Origin: an uncultured Oscillospiraceae bacterium
GTDB taxonomy: Bacteria > Bacillota > Clostridia > Oscillospirales > Oscillospiraceae
Length of the DNA: 52,610 bases
Assembly: GCA_944382965.1 (NCBI GenBank)
Contig: CALWOA010000018.1
Location: 1-52,610, forward strand
Direction: 5' to 3'
The translations under genes were made by a program, and so were the position numbers. Positions within the stretch are counted from its first letter, which is position 1. Each line of letters opens with the position of its first letter. A model generated the notes under the pieces. It saw nothing but the letters and a program-made list of their open reading frames with translations. It searched no databases and was not told the DNA's origin. Below are positions 1-9,374 of the stretch, piece after piece.

Positions 1-1409
1 ATCCCATCACTGTTTCCAGTGCCGCTGGCGGTCAGGCTGCCGCCGTTGACGGAAAGAGAGATATTCGGGGAGCCGGTAGCGCTTGGGCCGGACTGCACAC
101 AGACGCCGGCGTAGCCAGAAGAGGTTTGAGTAGTCTTTGCATCGACGGAAGCGTTTTCAATGGTCAGGGAGGCGTCGCCTGTTCCGCTTTTGACATATAT
201 TCCGTGATCAGAACCAGATACTCCCAGGCTGCCATTGTTTTCACCCGTAATAGTCAGGGTGGCATCTGTACCATAGCTGTCACGGCTCACCTCTGCATCC
301 ACAAAAATTCCATAGGAGCCTGTGATGGTATTATTGCCAATCAGTTTGATGGTCAGGGAAACTGATTGACCGCTGTTGCTCTGAGCATAGATCCCGGCGC
401 CATAAGGAACTGACCCGGTAGAAGTTCCTCCCTGAATCGTCGCGCCGTTCAGCGTCAAAGTACCGTTGCCGTCGTAGTGGACATTGTAGTCACTTTCACT
501 ACCAGGTTCCAATTTTCCATCAGCAGTTGTTTTCCAATAGCCGCTCCCAGTAATTGGTGTTTGGCCCACATAAAGCGTACTTGCACCCTCCGGCAGCACC
601 ATAACCTCCTCTACCACCACTGCAACAGCGAGGGGGGCAGCCCCTTCTTTCAGGGCATAGCCATCGGGCAGTTCGGCGGTGAAGGTCTTGGTTTCCTTGC
701 TATAAGTCCAGGTCAGGGAAATGGTATGCTCCCCCGCCTGGATGGACTGGGGCAGCAGCTTCTGAATCTCGGGCAGGTTCTCATCTATGATTTCCTCGGT
801 CAGATGCAGCTTGCCGTCATCGCTCAGAGCCTGCATGGAATCCACCCAGGTCCAGTTTTCGACGGTAATCACATCAGAGGCCGCCGCATTTCCCGTGGTA
901 TCGCCAGCACCATTGGTCACGGGCTGTCCCAGCTTGACCTGCACCTCCAGGGCAGCCACACCCTCTTTCAGGGTATAGCCCTGGCCCAGCTTGGCGGTAA
1001 AGGTGTAATCGCCGCCGGTGGACATATCCCCAAAGCTCAGGCATTCCCATCCCTCCACCGGGATGGTTACATCCTCCTCGCTGCCTTCTACCTTGGCGGT
1101 AATTTCCTTGGGCAGGAACACCGTTACGCCGCTGAACTGCACGGGATTCTGCGCATTTACATCGGGCTGTTTCAGAACGCCCTCTTTCAGGTAGCCATTG
1201 GGGTCTACCCAGTCCCAGGACCTAATGGTCTTGGGTGTCTCCGGCGCAGGTGCGGGGGTTTCCCCATCGGGCGCAGGGGTGACTTCCTGCGTACCTCCGT
1301 CGGTCAACGGGGCAGCTTCCGTTGCCCAGGCCGGCCCAATGGCACCAATCAACAAGGTCATTGCGCACAGCAGCGCCAGGATGCCGCGCAACCCTTTTCG
1401 TTGTGTCAT
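1..1409 (-). CDS. Secreted beta-helix/carbohydrate-binding-like surface protein, 3' end outside window
   Basis: An open frame of 469 codons begins at ATG 1409 and stays open to base 1, so the C-terminus is missing. A GGAGGA ribosome binding site lies just upstream (1413-1420). Residues 1-29 form a signal peptide (basic start, hydrophobic core, cut near AWA-TE), followed by a Pro/Glu/Thr-rich linker to about residue 60. Two similar modules of about 100 residues follow: each starts with a W-x-WVD motif (residues 65-69 and 186-190) and ends with a GY-x-LKEG motif (144-150 and 250-256). From about residue 275 the sequence is rich in Gly, Ser, Thr and Asn with repeated 'LTI..' strands, as in right-handed beta-helix surface proteins of the Cthe_2159 type. 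The role is probably cell-surface glycan binding or adhesion; this is inferred from composition only. A small hairpin (1431-1449) sits in the leader. Confidence 0.75.
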   Translation of the reverse strand, partial: MTQRKGLRGILALLCAMTLLIGAIGPAWATEAAPLTDGGTQEVTPAPDGETPAPAPETPKTIRSWDWVDPNGYLKEGVLKQPDVNAQNPVQFSGVTVFLPKEITAKVEGSEEDVTIPVEGWECLSFGDMSTGGDYTFTAKLGQGYTLKEGVAALEVQVKLGQPVTNGAGDTTGNAAASDVITVENWTWVDSMQALSDDGKLHLTEEIIDENLPEIQKLLPQSIQAGEHTISLTWTYSKETKTFTAELPDGYALKEGAAPLAVAVVVEEVMVLPEGASTLYVGQTPITGSGYWKTTADGKLEPGSESDYNVHYDGNGTLTLNGATIQGGTSTGSVPYGAGIYAQSNSGQSVSLTIKLIGNNTITGSYGIFVDAEVSRDSYGTDATLTITGENNGSLGVSGSDHGIYVKSGTGDASLTIENASVDAKTTQTSSGYAGVCVQSGPSATGSPNISLSVNGGSLTASGTGNSDG

Positions 1410-1465
1410 ATGTATTCCTCCTTGCAAAACAGCCCGACACTTCCGGGCTATAATACTTCAACAAT

Positions 1466-1494
1466 ATTATAGCAGGAAGCGCCGGGAGTTTCAA
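1466..1494 (-). promoter_or_regulatory. Sigma-A promoter of the beta-helix protein
   Basis: On the minus strand TTGAAA (1489-1494), a 17-nt spacer and TATAAT (1466-1471), about 50 nt upstream of the start codon. Confidence 0.75.
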
Positions 1495-1543
1495 CAAGCT
1501 TAAGAAAAACTTAGGAGTTGCTGAACTGGAAAATTTTCCCAAA

Positions 1544-1849
1544 TTACAGCATGGACAAAATCTGATTTTTGGGGCGGAATCCCAGGGCCTGGTTGACAAT
1601 TTTTCCGTCCTTCATCACGACCAGGGTGGGGATGCTGACGATGCGGAATTGGCTGGCCAGCTCCGGCTCCTCGTCGACGTTGATCTTGCCCACTTTGATG
1701 TCGGAACGCTCCTGGGCGATGGCCTCAATGGAGGGCGCCACCATCCGGCAGGGGCCGCACCAGCTGGCCCAGAAGTCCAGAAGGACAGGCTTGTCGGAAT
1801 TGAGTACTTCCTGACGGAAATTGTTCTTGGTAATGGAGATGGCAGACAT
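1544..1849 (-). CDS. trxA: Thioredoxin
   Basis: This 101-residue protein is a complete classical thioredoxin, a cytoplasmic disulfide reductase. The active site WCGPC sits at residues 30-34 (Cys31, Cys34), preceded by the DFWASW strand. The cis-proline is in the 'SIPTLVVMKDG' stretch, so the fold is intact. AAGGAGGAAAATACT precedes the ATG. It lies 75 bp downstream of the NapH-like gene but has its own promoter-like region with a palindrome (1915-1927) that is also found before the ferredoxin gene. This suggests that thioredoxin and the ferredoxin/NapH pair respond to one signal. No thioredoxin reductase is adjacent. Confidence 0.97.
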   Translation of the reverse strand: MSAISITKNNFRQEVLNSDKPVLLDFWASWCGPCRMVAPSIEAIAQERSDIKVGKINVDEEPELASQFRIVSIPTLVVMKDGKIVNQALGFRPKNQILSML

Positions 1850-1886
1850 AGTATTTTCCTCCTTAAATGAGTTATTTTGTAATCAT

Positions 1887-1927
1887 AGAATAGCGGATTT
1901 TTCCGGAGTTTTCCGTGATAAAATCAC
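1887..1927 (-). promoter_or_regulatory. trxA control region with GTGAT-N3-ATCAC palindrome
   Basis: The palindrome GTGAT-AAA-ATCAC (1915-1927) is followed on the minus strand by GGAAA, 15 nt, then GCTATTCT, whose -10 is 1887-1892. There is no good -35. The same arrangement and spacing occurs before the ferredoxin gene (2720-2760). It reads as an activator-dependent promoter with the site centred near -41. Confidence 0.6.
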
Positions 1928-2493
1928 CGATTTTTGGCTTTGCAGATCAGCTGGGTCATGGTGCCCATGGGGCAGTAGACGCACCAGCTGCGGGGCTTGA
2001 ACAGCACCATGGTAACAAGCCCCAGCACCGTGGAAGTGAGCATCACGCTGTAAAATCCAAAGGCAAACTGGGCAACTCCCGGATGGAGCAAGGTGCCATG
2101 GTAGGCCCAATGCCAGGGAAGCTTGAAGGTCCACAGAAGCGTGACCACCTGGCGCAGATCCTGTGCCCCGGCAAAGACCAGGTAGGTATTCCACAGCATC
2201 TGGAAGAACATAAGGAAGAAGAAAATCAGGAACCCATAACGAAAGGCCTTGCTTTTCATCCAGCCGGGAATATCCCGCTTCCGGGACAGGCCGAACCGGC
2301 CCCCCAGCAGGGAAAACAGCTGCCCCCGCCCGCAATAGCGGTTGCAGTAGCCCTTGGTTCCCCGGGTCAGGGAGATTAGCAAGGGAATGAAGAAGCACAG
2401 CAGCCCCAGCCAGGCAAAGAGAATGTTGAAAAAGCCCAGAATCAAATAGGCCGCGGAGAAAATCCACAGATAATCATACCACTGCTTTTTCAT
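1924..2493 (-). CDS. NapH-like polytopic iron-sulfur membrane protein
   Basis: A 189-residue membrane protein with about five hydrophobic segments. It has two short cysteine clusters, CNRYC near residue 50 and CVYCP near the C-terminus, as in the NapH/YccM/RdxA-like Fer4_5 family. Such proteins pass electrons between membrane quinone or flavin carriers and soluble iron-sulfur partners. The start at 2493 is chosen because GGAGGTACAGCC precedes this ATG; a longer frame has no ribosome binding site. Its ATG overlaps the ferredoxin stop by 4 bp (ATGA), so the two are translationally coupled and probably partners. It lacks the longer C-terminal ferredoxin domain of full NapH; the adjacent ferredoxin may supply it. 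The electron acceptor is unknown. Confidence 0.75.
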   Translation of the reverse strand: MKKQWYDYLWIFSAAYLILGFFNILFAWLGLLCFFIPLLISLTRGTKGYCNRYCGRGQLFSLLGGRFGLSRKRDIPGWMKSKAFRYGFLIFFFLMFFQMLWNTYLVFAGAQDLRQVVTLLWTFKLPWHWAYHGTLLHPGVAQFAFGFYSVMLTSTVLGLVTMVLFKPRSWCVYCPMGTMTQLICKAKNR

Positions 2494-2690
2494 GGCTGTA
2501 CCTCCCGGATGGTGATGACGGATGCGGGGCACTCCTTGGCGCACTTGCCGCAGCCGATGCAGTTTTCCTGGTCAATTTCTGCCCGGATGCCCCGGTAGAT
2601 GGCGATTGCCCCCTTGGGGCAGACCTTCACGCAGCAGCCGCAGGCTACGCAGGCGGCGGTGTCCACGGCAGCTTTCCGTTTTATTCTCAT
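2490..2690 (-). CDS. 2[4Fe-4S] ferredoxin
   Basis: A 66-residue bacterial-type ferredoxin with two cluster motifs, C-x2-C-x2-C-x3-CP near residue 14 and C-x2-C-x2-C-x3-CP near residue 44. It is a low-potential electron carrier in the cytoplasm. An ATG at 2696 also exists, but the GGGAGG site leaves only 2 nt to it and 8 nt to the ATG at 2690, which decides the start. The gene overlaps the NapH-like gene by 4 bp, suggesting a dedicated electron-transfer pair. Its promoter carries the palindrome shared with trxA. Confidence 0.92.
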   Translation of the reverse strand: MRIKRKAAVDTAACVACGCCVKVCPKGAIAIYRGIRAEIDQENCIGCGKCAKECPASVITIREVQP

Positions 2691-2719
2691 TTCCATTCCC
2701 TCCCGGATTTGATGGGGTC

Positions 2720-2760
2720 AGTATAGCACCTTCCAAAGATGCTTTCCGTGATTTCATCAC
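2720..2760 (-). promoter_or_regulatory. Ferredoxin promoter with GTGAT-N3-ATCAC palindrome
   Basis: Palindrome GTGAT-GAA-ATCAC (2748-2760), then GGAAA, 15 nt and GCTATACT (-10 at 2720-2725). The -35 position reads CGGAAA, poor for sigma-A, which fits an activator bound at about -41. The layout is identical to that of the trxA region. Confidence 0.65.
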
Positions 2761-2765
2761 ATAGC

Positions 2766-2796
2766 AAAAGGACACCGGAGCGACGCTCCGGTGTCC
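2766..2796 (-). terminator. Terminator of groESL
   Basis: Eleven-bp stem GGACACCGGAG/CTCCGGTGTCC (2770-2796) followed on the minus strand by TTTT, 16 bp after the groEL stop. Confidence 0.85.
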
Positions 2797-2812
2797 AGAT
2801 GTTTTTTGGGGA

Positions 2813-4737
<1,925 letters not shown>

Positions 4738-4797
4738 TTGTAATTCCTCCATACACAATGTATTTAGACCGCAGCAAGCTGCATATATCTACTTACT

Positions 4798-4824
4798 TTA
4801 GCACTCGTTATCTCTGAGTGCTAA
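4798..4824 (-). promoter_or_regulatory. CIRCE operator (HrcA site)
   Basis: Perfect inverted repeat TTAGCACTC - 9 nt - GAGTGCTAA, the HrcA binding site of class I heat-shock operons, placed just downstream of the -10 box. hrcA itself is not in the window. Confidence 0.98.
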
Positions 4825-4827
4825 TAC

Positions 4828-4856
4828 ATCATACTCCATAGCGCGAAAAAAAGCAA
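4828..4856 (-). promoter_or_regulatory. groESL promoter
   Basis: TTGCTT (4851-4856), 17-nt spacer, TATGAT (4828-4833) on the minus strand, with CIRCE at the start of the transcript. Confidence 0.85.
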
Positions 4857-4909
4857 GAGGAAAAATGGAATTATCCGTAAATAATTTATGAACCAGCTTT
4901 TCCAAAGCC

Positions 4910-6058
4910 TTACGACTTTGCCATGGAAGCCCGCATCAGCACCCGGACAAACAGCGCTCCCCAGCTCAGCCGCTCTACTCCCTGGGCGGCAACCAGCGGG
5001 ATTTCCCGCAGAACCTGCTCGCCGCTTTTTACCGTCAGGGTGCCAATCCGCTGCCCCTGGCTGACCGGTGCGGTAACGGATTCGTCCAGGGTAATATCAG
5101 TAGTGACGGTGTTTTTCTGCGCCTTGTCAATGAGAAGGCCGTCGCTCTGCCCCAGCTGAACCGCCACCCCTTCCTGGGTTCCCAGCCGGACGGGGACATC
5201 GGAGACTTCCGTCAGTTCCGGGTTAATGACGGCAAAGTTGGCAAAGCCATAATCCAGCAGCTGCTTGCAGGCGGCGTTGCGCTCCTGCGAGGTTGCCGCT
5301 CCCATCACCACGGCCACCAGTTCCATCCCTTCCCGCTGTGCGGAGGCGGACAGGCAATATCCGGCAGCGGAAGTAAAGCCGGTTTTCAGGCCCGTTGCTC
5401 CCTGGTAGAATCGGATCAGCTTATTGGTATTGGACAGACCGAAGCTGCCGTTTCGCACCGTGTCCATCCAGATGGTGGTAAACTCTTTGATCTGGGGGTG
5501 GTTTTTCAGCAGTTCCCGGGACATAACCGCAATGTCGTGGGCAGAGGTTTTGTGCTGGTCCGCATTGGCCCCGTCATCCAGGCCGGTGCAGTTGACGAAG
5601 GTGGTATCCGTCATTCCCAGTTCCTGGGCGCGCTGGTTCATCAGCGCCACGAAGGCTTCCTCAGAACCGGCAATGTACTCTGCCATGGCGCAGGCGCAGT
5701 CGTTGGCGGAGGAAACGGCAACGGATTTGAGCATATCCGATACGGTCATGGTTTCCCCGGCCTTCAGATAGATCTGACTGCCGCCCTTGGCAGCAGCGGC
5801 TTCCGAGGCGGTGACGGTGTCGGTCATGGCAATTTTGCCGCTGTCCACTGCTTCCATAATCAGCAGCATGGTCATCACTTTGGTGACGCTGGCCGGGGCC
5901 AGACGCTCGTGGGCGTTGGATTCGTACAGGATACTTCCGGTAGACACGTCCATCAGCAGGGCGCTTTTTCCCGCCACCGACAATTCCACAGCCTCGGCCT
6001 TTCCCGGCAAACAAAACAGGCACGCCAGCAGCGCCGCGGCCCAAGCAATCCGCTTCAT
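4910..6058 (-). CDS. dacF: D-alanyl-D-alanine carboxypeptidase (DacF/PBP5 type)
   Basis: A 382-residue low-molecular-weight penicillin-binding protein that trims the terminal D-Ala from peptidoglycan stem peptides outside the membrane. All three catalytic motifs are present: SVTK (Ser57, Lys60), SAN (117-119) and KTG (225-227). An N-terminal signal peptide ends near KAEA. A C-terminal beta domain follows, and the last residues (around WGALFVRVLMRAS) look like the amphipathic membrane anchor of PBP5 relatives. The start at 6058 fits GGAGGG with 6-nt spacing; the ATG two codons upstream touches the ribosome binding site. The neighbouring genes are unrelated, so it is probably monocistronic. The symbol dacF is by family; dacA/dacB naming varies. 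Confidence 0.93.
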   Translation of the reverse strand: MKRIAWAAALLACLFCLPGKAEAVELSVAGKSALLMDVSTGSILYESNAHERLAPASVTKVMTMLLIMEAVDSGKIAMTDTVTASEAAAAKGGSQIYLKAGETMTVSDMLKSVAVSSANDCACAMAEYIAGSEEAFVALMNQRAQELGMTDTTFVNCTGLDDGANADQHKTSAHDIAVMSRELLKNHPQIKEFTTIWMDTVRNGSFGLSNTNKLIRFYQGATGLKTGFTSAAGYCLSASAQREGMELVAVVMGAATSQERNAACKQLLDYGFANFAVINPELTEVSDVPVRLGTQEGVAVQLGQSDGLLIDKAQKNTVTTDITLDESVTAPVSQGQRIGTLTVKSGEQVLREIPLVAAQGVERLSWGALFVRVLMRASMAKS

Positions 6059-6145
6059 AATCATCCCTCCAAACAATTCCTGGTACAATCGATACCTATG
6101 GTGTATCTTTATGCGGACAGGGCCGGATTATTTTTCTTTTTTTTG

Positions 6146-6174
6146 TAGAAAATTTCAGAAAACTGTGATAGAAT
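6146..6174 (+). promoter_or_regulatory. Possible promoter of the hydrogenase
   Basis: TAGAAA (6146-6151), 17 nt, TAGAAT (6169-6174). The -10 matches 5 of 6 bases and the -35 matches 4 of 6. Moderate support only. Confidence 0.4.
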
Positions 6175-6258
6175 AACTTCATATTGTCTGCCGACTGGGG
6201 ATTTGTCCTAATTTTTCCCATTTCGGCATAATTCTTTTTCTGGAGGATGAGAAAGCAA

Positions 6259-7764
6259 ATGAGAGGTATCCCTTCCCTGATCACAGATATCCGCAAGAAT
6301 GTCTTCACCGAAGTGGCGCGCATGGCCTATTCCGGCGGCGATTACAGCCAGGCAGAAGATCTGCCCTTCAAAATCGTCCCCGGTGATCAGCCCATGCACC
6401 GGGAATCCATTTTCCTGGAGCGGGCCATTGCCGGCGAACGGGTTCGCCTGGCCATGGGCCTGAGCATCCGCCCCATCCAAACCCGAACCCTGATGACGGA
6501 AGGAATGGATGCGGCCGCCATTGCCGAGCAGTATTACGAGCCGCCTCTGATCAATATTATTCCCTATGCCTGCCACGCCTGCCCCACCAATCAGTATAAG
6601 GTGACAATTGGCTGTCAGAACTGTCTGGCTGCCTCCTGCCAAAAGGTATGTCCCAAGGATGCCATTTCCTTTGTCAACGGCAGAAGCTTCATTGACAAAG
6701 ACAAGTGCATCAAATGCGGACGCTGCGCCAAAGCCTGTCCCTATCACGCCATTATCCACCTGGAACGGCCCTGCCAGGTTTCCTGCGGCATGGATGCCAT
6801 CGGTGTGGACGAGCATGGCAAAGCGGTCATCAACCAGGACAAGTGCGTTGCCTGCGGCCAGTGTCTGGTCAGCTGCCCCTTCGGTGCCATTGTGGACAAG
6901 GGTCAGATTTTCCAGGTCATCCAATCCATCCTGAAGGGAGACAAAGTCATCGCCATTGTGGCTCCCGCCTTTATCGGTCAGTTCAGCGGCAAGGTCTCTC
7001 CGACCAAATTGGTCAGCGCCATGAAGATACTGGGCTTTGACCGGGTGGTGGAAGTGGCCATTGGCGCGGATATGTGCACCATTGAGGAAGCCAAGGACTT
7101 CCTGGAGAAGGTGCCTCAGGAGCAGGACTATATGGCAACCTCCTGCTGCCCTGCCTGGCACTCCATGATCTACAAGCTGTTCCCCACGGAGACCAAGAAG
7201 ATCTCCATGACCCTGACCCCCATGGTCTTTACCGCCCGGCTGATGAAGAAGCAGAATCCGGGATGCAAGGTGGTTTTTGTCGGCCCCTGCGCCGCCAAGA
7301 AGCTGGAAGCCATCCGGGAGGACATCCGCTCCGATGTGGACTTTGTTCTGACCTTCGAAGAGCTGATGGGTATGTTTGAGGCAAAGGAAATTGACTTTGG
7401 TTCCCTGCCGGATAGCGAAGGCCTGAACGAAGGCACCAGCGCCGGACGAGGCTTTGCGGTGGCCGGCGGCGTCGCCAAGGCGGTGACGGATCTGGCCAAG
7501 GAGCAGAATCCGGGACTGGAAATCAAGACCGCCCGGGCCGAGGGCCTGCGGGACTGCCGCAAGCTGATGATGATGGCCAAAAACGGCAAGTACAAGGGGT
7601 ATCTTCTGGAAGGCATGGCCTGTCCCGGCGGCTGTGTAGCCGGAGCGGGAACCATTTTGTCCGTGGAACAGGCGACCAAGTGTGTGGAAAAATACACCAA
7701 GGAAGCCCCGGCTGCTTCCCCCCTGGAAAGCGCCTACCGCCACGAAGGCGAGCATCTGGACTAA
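6259..7764 (+). CDS. Monomeric [FeFe]-hydrogenase, group B-like
   Basis: The protein has 501 residues and all three H-cluster signatures: TSCCPAW (near residue 293), GPCAAKK (near 341) and ACPGGC (near 453). Upstream are several 4Fe-4S motifs: an unusual N-terminal cysteine set (CHACP, CQNC), then CIKCGRCAKACP and CVACGQCLVSCP. The serine/alanine pattern around the H-cluster (GPCAAKK, GGCVAGAGT) and the N-terminal cysteines fit group B rather than the classical bifurcating group A enzymes. It should interconvert protons and H2 with ferredoxin-like donors; the physiological role of group B is poorly known. No maturases (HydE/F/G) are nearby. The ATG at 6259 is chosen because the one at 6247 abuts the GGAGG. 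Its 3' neighbour is convergent. Confidence 0.9.
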   Translation: MRGIPSLITDIRKNVFTEVARMAYSGGDYSQAEDLPFKIVPGDQPMHRESIFLERAIAGERVRLAMGLSIRPIQTRTLMTEGMDAAAIAEQYYEPPLINIIPYACHACPTNQYKVTIGCQNCLAASCQKVCPKDAISFVNGRSFIDKDKCIKCGRCAKACPYHAIIHLERPCQVSCGMDAIGVDEHGKAVINQDKCVACGQCLVSCPFGAIVDKGQIFQVIQSILKGDKVIAIVAPAFIGQFSGKVSPTKLVSAMKILGFDRVVEVAIGADMCTIEEAKDFLEKVPQEQDYMATSCCPAWHSMIYKLFPTETKKISMTLTPMVFTARLMKKQNPGCKVVFVGPCAAKKLEAIREDIRSDVDFVLTFEELMGMFEAKEIDFGSLPDSEGLNEGTSAGRGFAVAGGVAKAVTDLAKEQNPGLEIKTARAEGLRDCRKLMMMAKNGKYKGYLLEGMACPGGCVAGAGTILSVEQATKCVEKYTKEAPAASPLESAYRHEGEHLD

Positions 7765-7770
7765 ACGCAA

Positions 7771-7803
7771 AAAGAGGACTCCACAGGGAGTCCTCTTTTC
7801 TTT
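7771..7803 (+). terminator. Terminator of the hydrogenase gene
   Basis: Twelve-bp stem AAAGAGGACTCC/GGAGTCCTCTTT (7771-7798) with a 4-nt loop and a T-rich tail, 6 bp after the stop. Confidence 0.9.
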
Positions 7804-7806
7804 AGA

Positions 7807-7840
7807 AAATAACCGGGTCAGGTTTTTCCCTGACCCGGTT
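7807..7840 (-). terminator. Terminator of the NSS symporter gene
   Basis: Stem AACCGGGTCAGG/CCTGACCCGGTT (7811-7840) followed on the minus strand by ATTTTC. It could also act on the other strand. Confidence 0.85.
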
Positions 7841-7849
7841 TCTGTTTTG

Positions 7850-9214
7850 TTATGCGCCGAAGAAGGAAATCATACCGGCAACAAAGATAATTGCCACAAT
7901 CACCGGCAACACATAGGTCATGTAAGGCCGCATCCACTTGGCAACCTTCAGGCCGATGCCTTCGTTGGCTTCTGCCATGAACTTCTCCCAGCCCCAGCCG
8001 TAACGGGTTGTGCAGAAGAGCACAAAAATGAGAGAGCCCAGGGGAAGCATGATGTTGCTCACCAGGAAGTCCTCGGTCTCCTGAATGTCGTGTCCGAGCA
8101 AAGGCTGGATATTGGACCAGGCATTGTATCCCAGCAGGCAGGGCAGGCTCAGCAGGAAAATGCCCACACAGCAGGCAATGCAGGTCTTCTTCCGGCTCCA
8201 GTTCGTCAGCTCGATGATGCAGGAGACGATGTTTTCAAACACCGCCAGGATCGTGGAGTAGGCGGCAAAGGTCATAAAGAGGAAGAAGAGGCTGCCCCAG
8301 AGACGGCCCAGAGGCAGGTTGTTAAAGACGTTAGGAAGGGTCACGAAAATCAGGGGAGGTCCCTGGGTTACGTCCACACCATAGGCGGAGCAGGCGGGGA
8401 AAATGATGAGGCCGGCGGAAAGGGCGACGAGGGTATCCAGGCCGCAGATACGGAAGGCCTCGCCCATGAGGGCCTGTTCTTTGCCGATGTAGCTGCCAAA
8501 AATAGCCATGGCACCGATGCCCAGGCTCAGGGTAAAGAAGGACTGATTCATGGCACCTACGATGATGTTGCCGATGCCCACTTCCTGCATTTTCTGAACG
8601 TCGGGAATCAGATAGAATTTCAGGCCCTCAGCGCCGCCCTCCAGGAACACGGAGTTGACGGCCAGGGCGATGGTCAGCACCATCAGGGCCACCATCATGC
8701 TCTTGGTAACCTTCTCCAGGCCCTTCTGGACGCCTTTGGAGATGATAAAGAAGCCGGAAACCACCACAACGCCCATATAACAGACCATTTTCCAGGGAGA
8801 AGACAGCATGGTCCCAAACGCACCTTCTACGGCTGCGGTGTCCATGCCCACGAAGACGCCGCGAGCAGTGTCCACGAAGTACTGGAGCATCCAGCCGGCC
8901 ACGGTGGTGTAGAACATCATGAGGCAGATATTGCCTGCCAGGCACACATAGCCGTGCCAGTTCCACTTGCCGCTATTTTGCAGGGCAGGGTACATTTTCA
9001 CAGGGCTCTTCTGGGCCGCCCGGCCCATGGCCAGTTCCATGGTCAGCACTGGCACGCCCAGGGCCACCAGGAACAGTAAGTAGATCACCACGAATGCGCC
9101 GCCGCCGTACTGGCCCGCCATCCAGGGGAATTTCCAGACATTGCCGACGCCTATGGCGCATCCGGCGCTCAGCAGCAGGAATCCCAATCGGCTTCCCAGA
9201 TGTTCACGTTGCAT
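7850..9214 (-). CDS. Sodium-dependent transporter, NSS (SLC6/LeuT) family
   Basis: A 454-residue polytopic membrane protein with 11-12 predicted helices. The first helix carries the family signature 'GCAIGVGNVWKFPW', which lines the sodium and substrate sites in LeuT and MhsT; the next conserved block is 'GGGAFVVIYLLF'. It should import an amino acid or related amine with Na+. Substrate cannot be told from sequence. The start at 9214 uses ATG after GGAGG; a TTG six codons upstream overlaps the ribosome binding site. It has a consensus promoter and its own terminator, so it is a single-gene unit. Confidence 0.93.
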   Translation of the reverse strand: MQREHLGSRLGFLLLSAGCAIGVGNVWKFPWMAGQYGGGAFVVIYLLFLVALGVPVLTMELAMGRAAQKSPVKMYPALQNSGKWNWHGYVCLAGNICLMMFYTTVAGWMLQYFVDTARGVFVGMDTAAVEGAFGTMLSSPWKMVCYMGVVVVSGFFIISKGVQKGLEKVTKSMMVALMVLTIALAVNSVFLEGGAEGLKFYLIPDVQKMQEVGIGNIIVGAMNQSFFTLSLGIGAMAIFGSYIGKEQALMGEAFRICGLDTLVALSAGLIIFPACSAYGVDVTQGPPLIFVTLPNVFNNLPLGRLWGSLFFLFMTFAAYSTILAVFENIVSCIIELTNWSRKKTCIACCVGIFLLSLPCLLGYNAWSNIQPLLGHDIQETEDFLVSNIMLPLGSLIFVLFCTTRYGWGWEKFMAEANEGIGLKVAKWMRPYMTYVLPVIVAIIFVAGMISFFGA

Positions 9215-9252
9215 AATTCTCTCTTCCTCCAAATAAGATAAAATCCGGGGTT

Positions 9253-9281
9253 ATTATAAGAAAATCACCCCGAATTGTCAA
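9253..9281 (-). promoter_or_regulatory. Consensus promoter of the NSS symporter
   Basis: Perfect TTGACA (9276-9281), 17-nt spacer, perfect TATAAT (9253-9258) on the minus strand. Confidence 0.92.
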
Positions 9282-9347
9282 TGAATATTTTCCCAGACAG
9301 ACAAAAGTCTTTTATATGCAGACGCTCCAGCTGATTTTGTGTCCCCA

Positions 9348-9374
9348 CCAAAGAAAGTCAAATTATTTCTTTGG
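9348..9374 (-). terminator. Hairpin over the YitT-like stop codon
   Basis: Nine-bp stem CCAAAGAAA/TTTCTTTGG that includes the last codons of the gene. No clear T tract follows, so it may be a weak terminator or a 3'-end stabiliser. Confidence 0.35.

Noticed and set aside
477-1472. Long plus-strand frames opposite the left-edge gene
   Set aside because: They lack ribosome binding sites and read into the promoter of the minus-strand secreted protein, which has a signal peptide, promoter and ribosome binding site.
6165-6177. GTGATAGAATAAC near the hydrogenase promoter, one base off the shared redox palindrome
   Set aside because: It overlaps the -10 instead of lying at -41, lacks the GGAAA extension and the second arm is imperfect; probably chance.
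6208-7770. 520-codon open frame antisense to the hydrogenase
   Set aside because: The plus-strand gene has all H-cluster motifs; the antisense frame results from GC-rich third positions.
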